Positions 33,697-42,927 of a stretch of DNA of 64,000 bases are shown one piece after another (the first letter of the stretch is position 1; the number at the start of each line of letters is the position of its first letter). Under the pieces are notes generated by a model, which saw only the letters and a list, made by a program, of their open reading frames with translations, was not told the DNA's origin and did no database searches. The translations under genes and the position numbers were made by a program. This DNA comes from Klebsiella michiganensis (GTDB lineage Bacteria; Pseudomonadota; Gammaproteobacteria; Enterobacterales; Enterobacteriaceae): NCBI GenBank assembly GCA_000963575.1, contig CP011077.1, forward strand, positions 558,001-622,000, given 5' to 3'.

Positions 33697-35040
33697 TTAA
33701 TGCTTCACCAACGTGGCGAAGTAGTAAACCAGCGGAATGGCCAGCAGGTATAGCCCCACCGGGATTTCACGCCATTTACCGGCAATCACTTTAATGATGA
33801 TGTAGAACAGCAGGCCGCCGGCGATCCCGGTTCCGAAGCTGTTGGCGATAAGCGTGATCATCACCATCATCAGTACCGGCAGACCTTCGGTGAAGTTACC
33901 CAGATCCACCTTGCGCAGGCCGCTGAACATGTTCAGGCCGATAAGGATCAGCGCAGGTGCGGTAGCCTCTTTCGGAATCATCAATGCCACCGGGGTAAAC
34001 AGCAGCATCAGCAGGAACATCACCGCTGCCGCCAGCGCGGTCAGGCCGGTTTTACCGCCAGCTTCTGCTGCCGCCGAAGACTCAATCAGCGCCGTAGCTG
34101 CCGGAATACCGACCCACGGACCAAGCGCTGCAGCGATGGAGTCCACCATAAACGGACGGTTGATGTGCGGCATGTTGCCGTGCTCGTCCAGCAATCCGGC
34201 TTCGCCGCCCACCGCCAGGGTCGTGCCCATGGTGGAGAAAAATTCCGAAGCAAAGAAGACAAACAGGAACGGCAGGAAAGCGATGTTCAGCGCGCCGAGC
34301 ATATCAACGTGACCCAGTACCGGCGCCAGTGAGTGAGGCATTGCAATAAAGCTTTGTGGCAGGTGTGTGACACCCAGCGGAATGCCCACCAGAGTGGCAA
34401 ACAGAATCGCCCATAAAATGGCCCCCGGTACGCGGCGAGCCTGAAGCGCAATCGCCAGGAACAGGCCGCACAGCGCCACTATCGCCCCGGCAGAAGTAAA
34501 GTCGCCGAGCGCCAGCGCGTTGGTTTTGGCGTTGGCAAGCACTAGCCCGGCATTGCGGAAGCCCAGCACGGCAACAAACAGGCCGATAGAGGCCGTAAGC
34601 CCAAGCTTGATCGACTGTGGTACCGAGCGCGTGACCACTTCACGCAGGCCAAGACGGGTTAGGGCAAAGAACAGAATACCGGACCAGCAGGCGATGCCCA
34701 GGCCAATTTGCCAGCCAATATGCTCGCTCCCGGCAAGCGTCACGCCCACCAGCACTGAACCGCCGATGCCCGGCCCGACAATAAACGGCAGGTTGCCGTA
34801 AAACGCCATCAGCAGCGTGCCGAGGACAAACACGATTATCGTCCCGGTCGTTGCCGCGCCTTTATCCATTCCGCCCACGGCCAGCAGGCCGGGGATAACA
34901 ACCAGAAGATAGGCGGCGGCGAGAAAGCCGGTGACGCCCGCGAGGCATTCGGTTTTCACTTTGCTTTGGCGGCTGCGAAGCTGGAATCGCCGCTCCAGCC
35001 AGCTTTCACTGGCGGCCTGAGACACTGAATTTTCGGCCAT
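33697..35040 (-). CDS. NCS2-family purine (adenine/hypoxanthine) permease
   Basis: 447 aa proton-coupled nucleobase permease of the AzgA/AdeP group with about 12-14 hydrophobic segments. The ATG at 35040 (MAENSVSQAASESWLERRFQ) matches the family start WLERxFxL; the open frame continues into ade upstream. Motifs: GNLPFIVGPGIGGSVLVG, FVFFASEFFSTMGTTLAVGG and TALIESSAAAEAGGKTGL, the last a signature of the group. It is 16 bp downstream of the adenine deaminase gene, so adenine is the most likely substrate (inference from context). Confidence 0.92.
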   Translation of the reverse strand: MAENSVSQAASESWLERRFQLRSRQSKVKTECLAGVTGFLAAAYLLVVIPGLLAVGGMDKGAATTGTIIVFVLGTLLMAFYGNLPFIVGPGIGGSVLVGVTLAGSEHIGWQIGLGIACWSGILFFALTRLGLREVVTRSVPQSIKLGLTASIGLFVAVLGFRNAGLVLANAKTNALALGDFTSAGAIVALCGLFLAIALQARRVPGAILWAILFATLVGIPLGVTHLPQSFIAMPHSLAPVLGHVDMLGALNIAFLPFLFVFFASEFFSTMGTTLAVGGEAGLLDEHGNMPHINRPFMVDSIAAALGPWVGIPAATALIESSAAAEAGGKTGLTALAAAVMFLLMLLFTPVALMIPKEATAPALILIGLNMFSGLRKVDLGNFTEGLPVLMMVMITLIANSFGTGIAGGLLFYIIIKVIAGKWREIPVGLYLLAIPLVYYFATLVKH

Positions 35041-35056
35041 TATTTGGCTCTCCGGA

Positions 35057-36844
35057 TTAATGTGTTGTGTGTGCGTCTGCCGGGTGTTCGTGGCATTCAA
35101 TAAGCGGGTCGACGATCTGGCGAGTACTGCCATCCGTCAGTCCCAGATCGGTCAAATGTGGCCCGGCGTTACAGGCCAGGCAGGTGCCTTCGATGGCCTT
35201 GAACACGCGGTACGGCGGCTCCCAGTCGGCGACTTTATTACTCAATTCACGGAGTTGAGCAAACTGCTGCGCCAGCTCGGTGGCAGGAAGGTCTGAGAGC
35301 ATTCCGGCGATCGGCATTTCTACCTTAGCCAGCATCTGCCCGTTCTGGCTGAGTGCCATACCACCTCCGCAGGCGATCAGCTCGTTAGCGGCGAGCGCCA
35401 TGTCCTGCGGATCTCTGCCGAGAACCACGAGGTTATGCGAGTCGTGTGAGTATGTGGTGGCTATTGCGCCGCGCAGTTCTCCCCAGCCTTCGAGCAGTGC
35501 CAGCTGAGGTTTTGCGTCATGGCGGCCATGGCGGTGCTGAACCCAAATCAGGCTAAAGCCATCCGGCAGCTGAACTTCGCCGTGTCGGACTTCCACCCCG
35601 ACTTCACTCCACTGGGTGAAACGCGCGCCCTTGATATGGCGCAGGCGTGCACGTCCATTGTTCACCGGCACTTTGAGAACAAAATCGTTTGGGCTCAGCG
35701 GCTGCAGTCGGACAGTATCTCGCGGGGGAACAATAGACGGTGCCGCGACGGGCTCCAGCATTTTTCCCTGTTCGGCGACGAGCTTACCGGCGACATAAAC
35801 GGTTCGGGCGCTCAGTTTTTCCAGCGAATCGAAAACCACCAGATCGGCGGTGCGGCCCGCGGCAATCAGGCCAAGGTCCGGACGCTGCAGGCGCAGAGAG
35901 GCGTTAAGCGTGGCCAGGCGCAAAGCATCCTCGGCCTTCATGCCGTGCTCAATCAGCAGGTTAAGTAGGGCAACGATACCGCCTTTTGCCAGCAGCATGT
36001 CCGGCGGCACGTCGTCGGTGCAGACGGTGACCTGCGATGACAGATGCGGCAGGCCGTTCAGCGCGGCGACAATCTCCGGCAGCAGGTACGGATGTGAACC
36101 GCGAATTTCCAGGGTCAGCCCGGCGCGCAGTTTTTCCAGCGCGTCGGCTGCGGAGGTCAGTTCATGGTCTGACGTCACGCCAGCGGCAAGGTAGGCCTGC
36201 AGGCCCGCACCGTTCAGGCCGCGGGCATGTCCTTCAATCAGTTTGCCGCTTTGCAGGCCGGCGTTAAGAATTTCCAGCATTCTTTCGCTGCCGTTAAGCA
36301 CGCCGTGCATGTCCATCACTTCGGCGACGCCCGCCACTTCCGGCCACGAAAGCAGGGTTTCCATCTCTTTCCCGGCAAAATCTGCGCCGGACATCTCCAG
36401 ACCCGGCGTTGAAGGCACGCTGGACGGAGCCGCGCAGATCACGCGCAGTGGCAGGTTGCGGCTGGCGTCAACGGCGTAACGCACGCCTTCAATACCGAGC
36501 ACGTTCGCCAGCTCGTGCGGGTCCCAGAAAATAGTTGTAGTGCCCTGGGCGACGACGATTTCGGCATAGCGCGCGGGCGGCAGGTGGGAGCTTTCAACGT
36601 GGACGTGGGTATCCATCAGCCCTGGGCTGAGATAGTTTCCGGCGAGATCGTGAGTCTCTGCGGCATCCGTGCGGCTGCCGCGTGGATGTACGCTGGCGAT
36701 GAGCGTGCCGACAAGGCCGACATCCGCCTCACGGATTTCACCGGTTGCCATATCCACGACCCGCCCATTGATGAGCAGCAGGTCGAAAGGCGTTTCGCCG
36801 AGGGCGGCTTTTACCGCGCGGCGACGTAAATCAGCAGAGGTCAT
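35057..36844 (-). CDS. ade: Adenine deaminase
   Basis: 595 aa (E. coli AdeD/YicP 588). It deaminates adenine to hypoxanthine and ammonia for purine salvage. Amidohydrolase metal ligands are visible in SPGLMDTHVHVESSHL near residue 75, then FWDPHELANVLG, LIEGHARGLNG and VTVCTDDVPPDMLL. The ATG at 36844 follows a clear spacer; the coding end is 16 bp before the permease gene, so the pair is an operon. A divergent LysR gene and an LTTR-like operator lie upstream. Confidence 0.96.
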   Translation of the reverse strand: MTSADLRRRAVKAALGETPFDLLLINGRVVDMATGEIREADVGLVGTLIASVHPRGSRTDAAETHDLAGNYLSPGLMDTHVHVESSHLPPARYAEIVVAQGTTTIFWDPHELANVLGIEGVRYAVDASRNLPLRVICAAPSSVPSTPGLEMSGADFAGKEMETLLSWPEVAGVAEVMDMHGVLNGSERMLEILNAGLQSGKLIEGHARGLNGAGLQAYLAAGVTSDHELTSAADALEKLRAGLTLEIRGSHPYLLPEIVAALNGLPHLSSQVTVCTDDVPPDMLLAKGGIVALLNLLIEHGMKAEDALRLATLNASLRLQRPDLGLIAAGRTADLVVFDSLEKLSARTVYVAGKLVAEQGKMLEPVAAPSIVPPRDTVRLQPLSPNDFVLKVPVNNGRARLRHIKGARFTQWSEVGVEVRHGEVQLPDGFSLIWVQHRHGRHDAKPQLALLEGWGELRGAIATTYSHDSHNLVVLGRDPQDMALAANELIACGGGMALSQNGQMLAKVEMPIAGMLSDLPATELAQQFAQLRELSNKVADWEPPYRVFKAIEGTCLACNAGPHLTDLGLTDGSTRQIVDPLIECHEHPADAHTTH

Positions 36845-36916
36845 GACAGGGTTCCAAAAAAGGGGCTCTGACGGCTACTCTAGGCAGGGGAACACGCTTT
36901 GCCCAGATGATTTAAT

Positions 36917-36942
36917 TTATCAGCCGATAAGAAACGTTTATC
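36917..36942. promoter_or_regulatory. LysR-type operator between ade and the LysR gene
   Basis: Three half-sites alternate: TTATC (36917-36921), GATAA (36926-36930), TTATC (36938-36942), so TTATC-AGCC-GATAA forms a perfect dyad of the T-N11-A kind bound by LysR proteins. Function inferred. Confidence 0.5.
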
Positions 36943-36979
36943 CTGTGGCAAACGTTTACCTGGCAACCCTGATACTCCA

Positions 36980-37906
36980 ATGGCTGAACCCTGGCAGCGC
37001 CTTCCCGCACTCTCGTTAAAACAGATCCAGTATTTTGTGACGCTGGCCAAACTCCGTCATTTTACCGATACCGCCCACCGGCTGGCCATTAGCCAGCCGG
37101 CGCTAAGCAGCGCGCTACGGCAGATTGAGTCCGTGCTGGGCGGGAAGCTGGTTAACAGAACCGCCGCAGCGGTGACGCTGACGGACCTGGGGGCAGCGCT
37201 ATTGCCCCATGCCGAACGCGTGCTTAACGTCGCGCAGCGCGCTTTTGACGACATGCAGAGAATTGTTCAGGACGGCGGCGACGGCACACTGCGGATAGGC
37301 CTGGTGCCCTCGGTCGGGAGCCTGCTGTTTCCCGATATTCCTCAGCGTATCGCAGACGCTTTTCCTCGCCTGCGCGTTGAGTTTCACGATCGCACCAATG
37401 ATGCGCTGATTGCCCAACTTGAAAGCGGCCAGCTGGACTTCGGCCTCGGCGCGCTGGACAGTTCGGTGCCTGAAACGCTGGAGATTTATCCGCTGCAGGA
37501 AGATCCCTTTGTGGCGGTAGTCAATTGTCACGATCCTCTGGCAGGATCCAGCCACGCCCCGTGGCGAAGCCTGGTAAAGCGGGACATTGCGGTGTTTTCG
37601 AAAGGCAACATCAGCCGGCTGGTAGCGGCGATGGCGGAAAGCCAGCGCCTGACGCTCAATACGCGCTATCAGGTCGATTTTATTGAAACCCTTTATGGGC
37701 TGGTGCGTTCGCAGCTGGCCGTGGCTATATTGCCGCAGCTTTACACAACCTTTTTGCAGGACCCTGAGCTGAAAGTGATTCATTTGCAGCAGCCATCTCT
37801 GAGCCGTACCGTGGCGCTGATGCGCAGCACCGAGCCGTTCGCGCCGCAGATAGAAGCCTGCTTCCAGCTTATTGTCCGCGTATTACAACAACGAAAAGTG
37901 CTCTGA
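36980..37906 (+). CDS. LysR-family regulator, probable controller of ade and the permease
   Basis: 308 aa. The N-terminal winged helix-turn-helix (FVTLAKLRHFTDTAHRLAIS then QPALSSALRQIESVLGGKLV) is followed by an effector domain (LRIGLVPSVGSLLFPDIPQ). It is transcribed away from the ade-permease operon across 135 bp containing a dyad operator, the classic LysR layout, so purine-responsive control is likely (inference). Start ATG at 36980. Its stop codon is about 20 bp before cdh, so the two may be cotranscribed. Confidence 0.88.
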   Translation: MAEPWQRLPALSLKQIQYFVTLAKLRHFTDTAHRLAISQPALSSALRQIESVLGGKLVNRTAAAVTLTDLGAALLPHAERVLNVAQRAFDDMQRIVQDGGDGTLRIGLVPSVGSLLFPDIPQRIADAFPRLRVEFHDRTNDALIAQLESGQLDFGLGALDSSVPETLEIYPLQEDPFVAVVNCHDPLAGSSHAPWRSLVKRDIAVFSKGNISRLVAAMAESQRLTLNTRYQVDFIETLYGLVRSQLAVAILPQLYTTFLQDPELKVIHLQQPSLSRTVALMRSTEPFAPQIEACFQLIVRVLQQRKVL

Positions 37907-37926
37907 CTTTACAAGGAAAACCTGAC

Positions 37927-38667
37927 ATGAAAAAGATCCTGCGCGTGGTGGTTGTGCTGCTGATTTTGCTGGTGGCCGCCGTCGCTATTCGCCTGTGGCT
38001 GCTGCATCGCCACAGTGATGCCCTCTGGAATATCATCAGCCAGCAGTGCATTCCCAATCAGCAGCAGAACAACTCGCCTGCGCCTTGTCTGAAAGTCGAT
38101 CTGGCCGGGCGCTACCTGGTGTTCAAAGATGCAAAAGGCCCGCTGCATACGCTGCTGATGCCGACGGACAAAATTACCGGCATTGAGAGCCCGAAGATCC
38201 TCGAAAGCGGGGCGCCAAACTACTTCCTGGACGCGTGGGACAATCGTCATTATCTGCTGGATGAAACCACAAAAGCGGTGAGAGATGATGATTTGGTGCT
38301 GGCGATCAATTCCCGCTACGGACGTTCTCAGAATCAGCTGCACATTCACTTGTCCTGCCTGCGCCCCGAGGTCTATCAATCCATTAACCAACTTGCTGAC
38401 AAAGTGGATGATCGGTGGCAGCCGTTTGGGGCGGAGATCCTCGGCCATAAATATCTGGCGAGAAAAGTCCCGGCAGATGCTAACCCGTTCATCGTGCTGG
38501 CGGAGTACGTGAAGGCTCAGGGGGATGAGATGGAAAACTTTGGCCTGGCGCGGGTTGTAACGGCGAAAGGGGATGTGGTGCTGTTAGCCAACCCTCGTCA
38601 GCTGCTGGGGGGTAACCAGGGTTCGGCGGAAGAGATGCTGGACTACAGCTGCTCGCTGGCAAACTAA
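37927..38667 (+). CDS. cdh: CDP-diacylglycerol pyrophosphatase
   Basis: 246 aa (E. coli Cdh about 251). It splits CDP-diacylglycerol to phosphatidic acid and CMP. One N-terminal membrane anchor (residues 4-24) is followed by the periplasmic HIT-like domain; QLHIHLSCL near residue 138 matches the catalytic His-x-His motif of the family, and WNIISQQC near residue 38 and FLDAWDNRHYLLDE are conserved landmarks. In E. coli cdh lies near tpiA; here it follows a LysR gene. Confidence 0.93.
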   Translation: MKKILRVVVVLLILLVAAVAIRLWLLHRHSDALWNIISQQCIPNQQQNNSPAPCLKVDLAGRYLVFKDAKGPLHTLLMPTDKITGIESPKILESGAPNYFLDAWDNRHYLLDETTKAVRDDDLVLAINSRYGRSQNQLHIHLSCLRPEVYQSINQLADKVDDRWQPFGAEILGHKYLARKVPADANPFIVLAEYVKAQGDEMENFGLARVVTAKGDVVLLANPRQLLGGNQGSAEEMLDYSCSLAN

Positions 38668-38670
38668 AGA

Positions 38671-38701
38671 AAAATGGCCTCTTAGCAGAGGCCATTTTTT
38701 T
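38671..38701. terminator. cdh / yjjA convergent terminator
   Basis: AAAATGGCCTC (38671-38681) / GAGGCCATTTT (38688-38698), loop TTAGCA, T-run on the plus strand and A-run on the other side. Confidence 0.9.
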
Positions 38702-38707
38702 GTGCCG

Positions 38708-39217
38708 TTACGACAGGTAATTCATACCCTGTTTGAGCACCAGATCGCAGGCCTTGGTTTTTACCTTTTCGGCCAGCGGGGAGTTGCCAATGCTGTTCAG
38801 GTCTAGCTTCTGGCCATTGGCCGTATTCAGCAAGCCCATTAACCCCTGATTGTAGTCCTGTTTTTCAGCTGGCTTGGTGCTGTTTTCCAGCCCCAGTTTG
38901 GTCATTAGCTGGTTTTTGATGTTATCGGTATTGGTGACAGAAGCCAGTTTGTTCTTCGCGCAGTACTCTATGATGCCGGCCGCATTGGTCATTGTGCCTG
39001 AGCTGAGAGACTTGTTGTTGCCGTTCAGCAGGCTGGTCAGTGAAGAGAGAGAAAGACCGCCGTTCTGAGTGCCGCTGCCGGTGGTTGCACTGCCGCTTTT
39101 GCTCAGTTCATTGGCGGCGCTGGAAAGTTGTTCCTGCCAGTTTGCTGCCGAAGCCTCGCCGGCGAAAAAGGCTGCTGCCAGCGCCATTGCGCAGAGCGTT
39201 TTATTCCTTGCTTTCAT
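38708..39217 (-). CDS. yjjA: DUF2501 family protein, YjjA-like
   Basis: 169 aa exported protein. The ATG at 39217 opens a signal peptide (MKARNKTLCAMALAAAFFAG, cleaved near ASA); the frame is open upstream without a signal. The mature part starts with a Ser/Gly-rich segment and then has LSLSSLTSLLNGNNKSLSSG, IIEYCAKNKLASVTNTDNIK and a C-terminal AEKVKTKACDLVLKQGMNYL, the conserved YjjA pattern with two Cys. Function unknown. In E. coli it is beside dnaC-dnaT, which are absent here. Confidence 0.9.
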   Translation of the reverse strand: MKARNKTLCAMALAAAFFAGEASAANWQEQLSSAANELSKSGSATTGSGTQNGGLSLSSLTSLLNGNNKSLSSGTMTNAAGIIEYCAKNKLASVTNTDNIKNQLMTKLGLENSTKPAEKQDYNQGLMGLLNTANGQKLDLNSIGNSPLAEKVKTKACDLVLKQGMNYLS

Positions 39218-39449
39218 CTTGAGATACTCGCTTTGTTTGCCTGCGGTGCAGGAGATTTCAGGCGAGAGTATAGCGCTTAGAGGGGAAGCAGGGGGATTGA
39301 GAGTTGTCTTAAACCGGGCAGGGGGCAAATAAGCCGGATTTCCACGGCTGCAAACGGCTGATAAACCCACAGTGACAGAAGAAATACCGGACAGCATGAT
39401 TAAAATAAACAAGGAAAATCAATTCATTGATTTTCAACTGAAAACCACG

Positions 39450-39478
39450 AAGAGGGAAAACTACGCTTTTTCCCTCTT
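39450..39478. terminator. ohr terminator
   Basis: AAGAGGGAAAA (39450-39460) / TTTTTCCCTCTT (39467-39478), symmetric A/T flanks. A smaller hairpin AGCCGGG/CCCGGCT with a GAAA loop on the ohr strand precedes it (39493-39510). Confidence 0.85.
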
Positions 39479-39517
39479 TGTCAGCAACTATTAGCCGGGT
39501 TTCCCCGGCTTGTCACA

Positions 39518-39946
39518 TCAGTTGATGATGTTCAGGGTCACATCGATATTGCCGCGGGTTGCGTTGGAGTATGGGCAAACGATGTGTGCCGCATCGACCA
39601 GTTTTTTCGCTTCGGCTGCATCCATACCCGGCAGGTGAATGTTCAGCTTCGCTTCGATACCGAACCCGGTTGGCAATGGCCCGATGCCGACTTCCCCTTC
39701 GATGAAAGCGTCGGACGGCATGGCGATTTTGTCGCGGCCGGAGACAAACTTCATCGCGCCCAGGAAGCATGCAGAGTAACCCGCAGCGAACAGTTGCTCA
39801 GGGTTGGTGACTTCACCGCCTGCGCCGCCCATCTCTTTTGGCAGGCCCAGCTTGACGTCCAGCACGCCGTCGGAGGAGGTGGCGCGACCTTCACGGCCAC
39901 CGGTAGCTTTGGCTTTTGCGGTATAAACGACTTTTTCTAAAGACAT
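39518..39946 (-). CDS. ohr: Organic hydroperoxide resistance protein
   Basis: 142 aa thiol peroxidase of the Ohr/OsmC fold, acting on lipid and other organic hydroperoxides in the cytoplasm with lipoyl proteins as reductants. The two catalytic cysteines are in GYSACFLGA (about residue 56) and HIVCPYSNATRGN (about 125), and the Arg/Glu network residues occur around GREGRATSSDG. It is followed by a terminator and preceded by its ohrR-type repressor gene 95 bp upstream on the same strand. Confidence 0.95.
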   Translation of the reverse strand: MSLEKVVYTAKAKATGGREGRATSSDGVLDVKLGLPKEMGGAGGEVTNPEQLFAAGYSACFLGAMKFVSGRDKIAMPSDAFIEGEVGIGPLPTGFGIEAKLNIHLPGMDAAEAKKLVDAAHIVCPYSNATRGNIDVTLNIIN

Positions 39947-40041
39947 GGCAGGTTCCTCATCTTACATTTGGTATGTGCTATAAAATAGCGTGCGATTTAT
40001 ATGGTGTTTTAAAAATCGCCGATAATATCGACGATTAATTA

Positions 40042-40488
40042 TTACGTATTTAAATTACTGCGCAAGGTTTCCAACTGCGCCTTTAGCGCCAGCATACTGT
40101 CCACGCTACAAGCGGAAGCGCAGCGCACGGAGTCTGGAATACCCAATGCTTTTTCCTGCAGTGCCTTGCCTTCCTGAGTCAGCGTCACGGCAACCTGACG
40201 CTCATCTTCGCGAGAGCGCTGACGTAATAAGAGTCCGGCGCTTTCCAGGCGTTTGAGCAGAGGCGTTAAGGTGGCTGAATCTAAAAACAACCGTTCGCCG
40301 ATTTGCGACACCGTGACATCGTCCTGCTCCCACAGCACCAGCATCACCAGATATTGCGGATAGGTGAGCTGCAGCGGCGCAAGCAGCTGGCGGTAGAGCT
40401 TGTTCACCGCCAGGTTGGCGGAGTAGAGCGCGAAGCAAAGCTGGTTGTCCAGTAGCAGGGCGTTCGTTTCGGTTGATGTCTTCTTCAT
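40042..40488 (-). CDS. ohrR: MarR-family organic peroxide sensor (OhrR-type)
   Basis: 148 aa from the ATG at 40488 (MKKTSTETNALLLDNQLCFA); the frame is open 12 codons further. Residues 55-105 form the MarR winged helix (VSQIGERLFLDSATLTPLLKRL). The redox-sensing Cys of the family is present in LDNQLCFALYSA near residue 18; a second Cys pair occurs late (RCASACSV), which would allow a two-Cys mechanism. It should repress ohr and itself until oxidised. Upstream of ohr, AT-rich sequences around 39960-40020 likely hold the operator, but I cannot define it. Confidence 0.92.
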   Translation of the reverse strand: MKKTSTETNALLLDNQLCFALYSANLAVNKLYRQLLAPLQLTYPQYLVMLVLWEQDDVTVSQIGERLFLDSATLTPLLKRLESAGLLLRQRSREDERQVAVTLTQEGKALQEKALGIPDSVRCASACSVDSMLALKAQLETLRSNLNT

Positions 40489-40554
40489 GTTTCTCAATAT
40501 AGGTAGTGCACGATTAAATAGCAAATTTTATTTTGTGCATTTTTGTCCGCGCGA

Positions 40555-41028
40555 TCATACCCGGGGCTTCTTGCGATAAAGCCACAGTCCCGGCAGCGAG
40601 AGGCCAATCGACAGCGCCCCCACAATAAATGATGCCTTCAGGAAGTTGGTCACCAGCTGGATCATCAGCGGATCGCTGTAGCCAAAGTGCGTTAGTTTTA
40701 CCGCCGAGATCATCGCGGTGTAGGCGTAGATCCCCGGAAACATGGGAATGACGGCCGCAACGGTGAAGACTTTAGGATGAGCCAGATACCAGCGCGACCA
40801 CTGAATACCAATGATGCCGACCAGAATTGACGCCAGAAACGTGCTCCATTCGATGTTCAAACCTGCCGTCATCATCGCCATACGCGAGCCGTGGCCGATG
40901 GCGCCGAGCAGGCCACACCAGGGCAGGGCGCGCTGAGGCACGTTAAAGACTAACGCAAAGCCCACCGCCGGAACGGCAGACAGCGCCATATCCTGGAGCA
41001 GGGCCAGAACAAACTCGATTACGCCCAT
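40555..41028 (-). CDS. yjjB: Threonine/serine exporter-like protein, YjjB subunit
   Basis: 157 aa membrane protein with about five hydrophobic segments (FVLALLQDMALSAVPAVGFA, then LVGIIGIQW, VAAVIPMFPGIYAYTA, FIVGALSIGLSLPGLWLY). It is the small half of the split ThrE-type exporter YjjPB, which in E. coli exports succinate. The ATG at 41028 overlaps the end of yjjP by 10 bp. Confidence 0.93.
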   Translation of the reverse strand: MGVIEFVLALLQDMALSAVPAVGFALVFNVPQRALPWCGLLGAIGHGSRMAMMTAGLNIEWSTFLASILVGIIGIQWSRWYLAHPKVFTVAAVIPMFPGIYAYTAMISAVKLTHFGYSDPLMIQLVTNFLKASFIVGALSIGLSLPGLWLYRKKPRV

Positions 41029-41795
41029 CCTCTTAGCCCCCATATCGCCATTGCCATCACCACGCCAATGCATGTCGCCAGCGTCAGCAGGCTGGCCATC
41101 GCCCAGCGAGCCAGCCCGGTGTTAACGTGGCCTTTGAACATGTCGGCCACGGCGTTGATCAGTGGGAAACCTGGGACGAGTAATAGCACGCTTGCGGCCA
41201 TAGCAATATTGGATGTGGCGGCAAACGGGCCTTTGGCGATAAGTAGCCCTGAAACGCTGGTGGCGACAAACGCGGTGATGCAAAAATTGATCTGTGGATG
41301 AAGCTGGCGATGGGTGAGGAGCTGGCGCACATACATCGCCAGCGAACTGGCGATAAAGGCGACCAACGCCCCGTCCCAGCCACCGTTGTTCAGTTTACAG
41401 AAGCAGCCGCAGGAGAGGCCCACCATCAGGACGACCAGCCAGCGCGGGTAGCGCAACGGTTTGATATGTTCGAAGCGCTTAAGAACGTCCCTGGCATCCA
41501 GCAGTTTGTGTTCGGTGAGGATCACGATGTGCTGTACTTCGGTCACAACGTGCATGTTGATCCCGCGATCGTTATTTTTGCGGGTGGTGGTCAGGCACTG
41601 ATTGTCTTTAATGGTGCTAAGCACAATGGCGTTAGCGGAGATTGAGCTTTCCACGCTGTCCATCCCCAGCGCTTTGCCAAGGCGGGTTGAAAGCTCCTCT
41701 ACCAGCGCGCTTTCTGCCCCGTGCTGCAGTAAAAAGAGCGCGCATTGAATACATAAACGAGTGACGTCCCGCTGGGAAGTAACATCTGACTGCAT
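41019..41795 (-). CDS. yjjP: Threonine/serine exporter-like protein, YjjP subunit
   Basis: 258 aa. The N-terminal 110 residues are soluble (TRLCIQCALFLLQHGAESAL, IVLSTIKDNQCLTTTRKNND) and precede about five membrane segments; this is the ThrE N-terminal domain that in other bacteria is fused to the YjjB part. It forms one exporter with YjjB. Start ATG at 41795. E. coli has the same pair between dnaT and yjjQ; here dnaTC, yjjQ and bglJ are missing. Confidence 0.93.
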   Translation of the reverse strand: MQSDVTSQRDVTRLCIQCALFLLQHGAESALVEELSTRLGKALGMDSVESSISANAIVLSTIKDNQCLTTTRKNNDRGINMHVVTEVQHIVILTEHKLLDARDVLKRFEHIKPLRYPRWLVVLMVGLSCGCFCKLNNGGWDGALVAFIASSLAMYVRQLLTHRQLHPQINFCITAFVATSVSGLLIAKGPFAATSNIAMAASVLLLVPGFPLINAVADMFKGHVNTGLARWAMASLLTLATCIGVVMAMAIWGLRGWA

Positions 41796-41893
41796 GCTTG
41801 ATCCTGACCAAAGAGAATGAAATACGCTTAACGTTTATCCATTTAACATGAGCGCATCGCTTCATTAGGCGCGTCAGATCAAGCTTTGATTCA

Positions 41894-42808
41894 CTATCCC
41901 CGGCGATGAAAGACTATTACTTTTTCCAGCCATTGATTGCAGCTCACGCAGACAATGCCGCCGATGACGAAAACCGATCCCAGCAGAAAACCAGAGTTTA
42001 TCTTTTCATTTAGTAACCAGGCGCCAAACACCACCCCGAGCAGCGGCGTCACAAAAGAGAAGGCGCCGAGTGCAGAAGCCTGGTAGCGCCTCAGCAACGC
42101 AAACCAGATAAGCAGGCTCAGGAAGGAGACAACCACCGACTGAAAGACCATATTGGCAAGCAGCAGCGGCGTTGGGTTAAAGCGGGTTTGCCCTAACAGG
42201 AACGAAGCGACAAGCAGCACAATAAAAGCCCCCGCAAGCTGGAACAGCGTCGTTTGGGCGGCGGAAACCTGGGCCAGGCGGGAGGTACGAACTAACACGG
42301 TGGTTGCGCCCCATGAGGCACCGGAAGCCAGGCAAAGAAGATCGCCGAAAAGTGATGAATGGCCACCATCAGGGGCTGAAAAAGTGACAACCACACCGAT
42401 AAATGCCAGGACGATCCCGAACCATTGTACCGGTGTTAAACGCTCAGAATGCAGCGTGAAGTGCAGACCCACGGCGGCAAATAGCGGCGCAGTATAGAGA
42501 AATACTACGCCGTGCGCGGCGCTGGTGTAACCCAGGCCAATACCTAAAAATAGATACTCCAGCGCAAACAGCAGTCCGGCCCCCGCGCCGGCAAGCCAGG
42601 GCAGAGACACGTACTGGATTTTCTCTCTCCTGAGCAGGATAAAAAGTGCTACCAGCCCCGCGCCTATCCCGGAGCGTATGGCAATTTGTAAGATGGGGCT
42701 GGCATCCCCAGCCGTAGCTTTCAGCCCCGGCTGCTGCAAACTCCATATCAGACAGAGAGTGGCCATCCCGGCGACGGCCAGGCGATCTATTGTTTGGTAT
42801 CTGGACAT
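41894..42808 (-). CDS. EamA-family (DMT) exporter
   Basis: 304 aa inner-membrane transporter with two EamA repeats of about five helices each (GMATLCLIWSLQQPGLKATA; IGVVVTFSAP; FLSLLIWFALLRRYQASALG; ending LLGSVFVIGGIVCVSCNQWL). The ATG at 42808 is preferred to the longer open frame from 42943, which would run into the divergent gene. Such proteins export amino acids, metabolites or drugs; the substrate is unknown. An AraC-type gene is divergent 119 bp away. Confidence 0.87.
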   Translation of the reverse strand: MSRYQTIDRLAVAGMATLCLIWSLQQPGLKATAGDASPILQIAIRSGIGAGLVALFILLRREKIQYVSLPWLAGAGAGLLFALEYLFLGIGLGYTSAAHGVVFLYTAPLFAAVGLHFTLHSERLTPVQWFGIVLAFIGVVVTFSAPDGGHSSLFGDLLCLASGASWGATTVLVRTSRLAQVSAAQTTLFQLAGAFIVLLVASFLLGQTRFNPTPLLLANMVFQSVVVSFLSLLIWFALLRRYQASALGAFSFVTPLLGVVFGAWLLNEKINSGFLLGSVFVIGGIVCVSCNQWLEKVIVFHRRG

Positions 42809-42927
42809 GCGTTTTCTCCCGAAAAACGCATTATCAGTCCGGTCGATATGATTGATATAGTGAGAAACCGCCATGCCATTGTGCGTTTCGGTCAATCTTT
42901 TGTTGACGACTTTGAAGGCTGACATCC

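Noticed and set aside
36980..37906. Possibility that this LysR gene regulates cdh rather than ade
   Set aside because: cdh lies downstream in the same direction, whereas the dyad operator and divergent layout point to ade; cotranscription with cdh remains possible.
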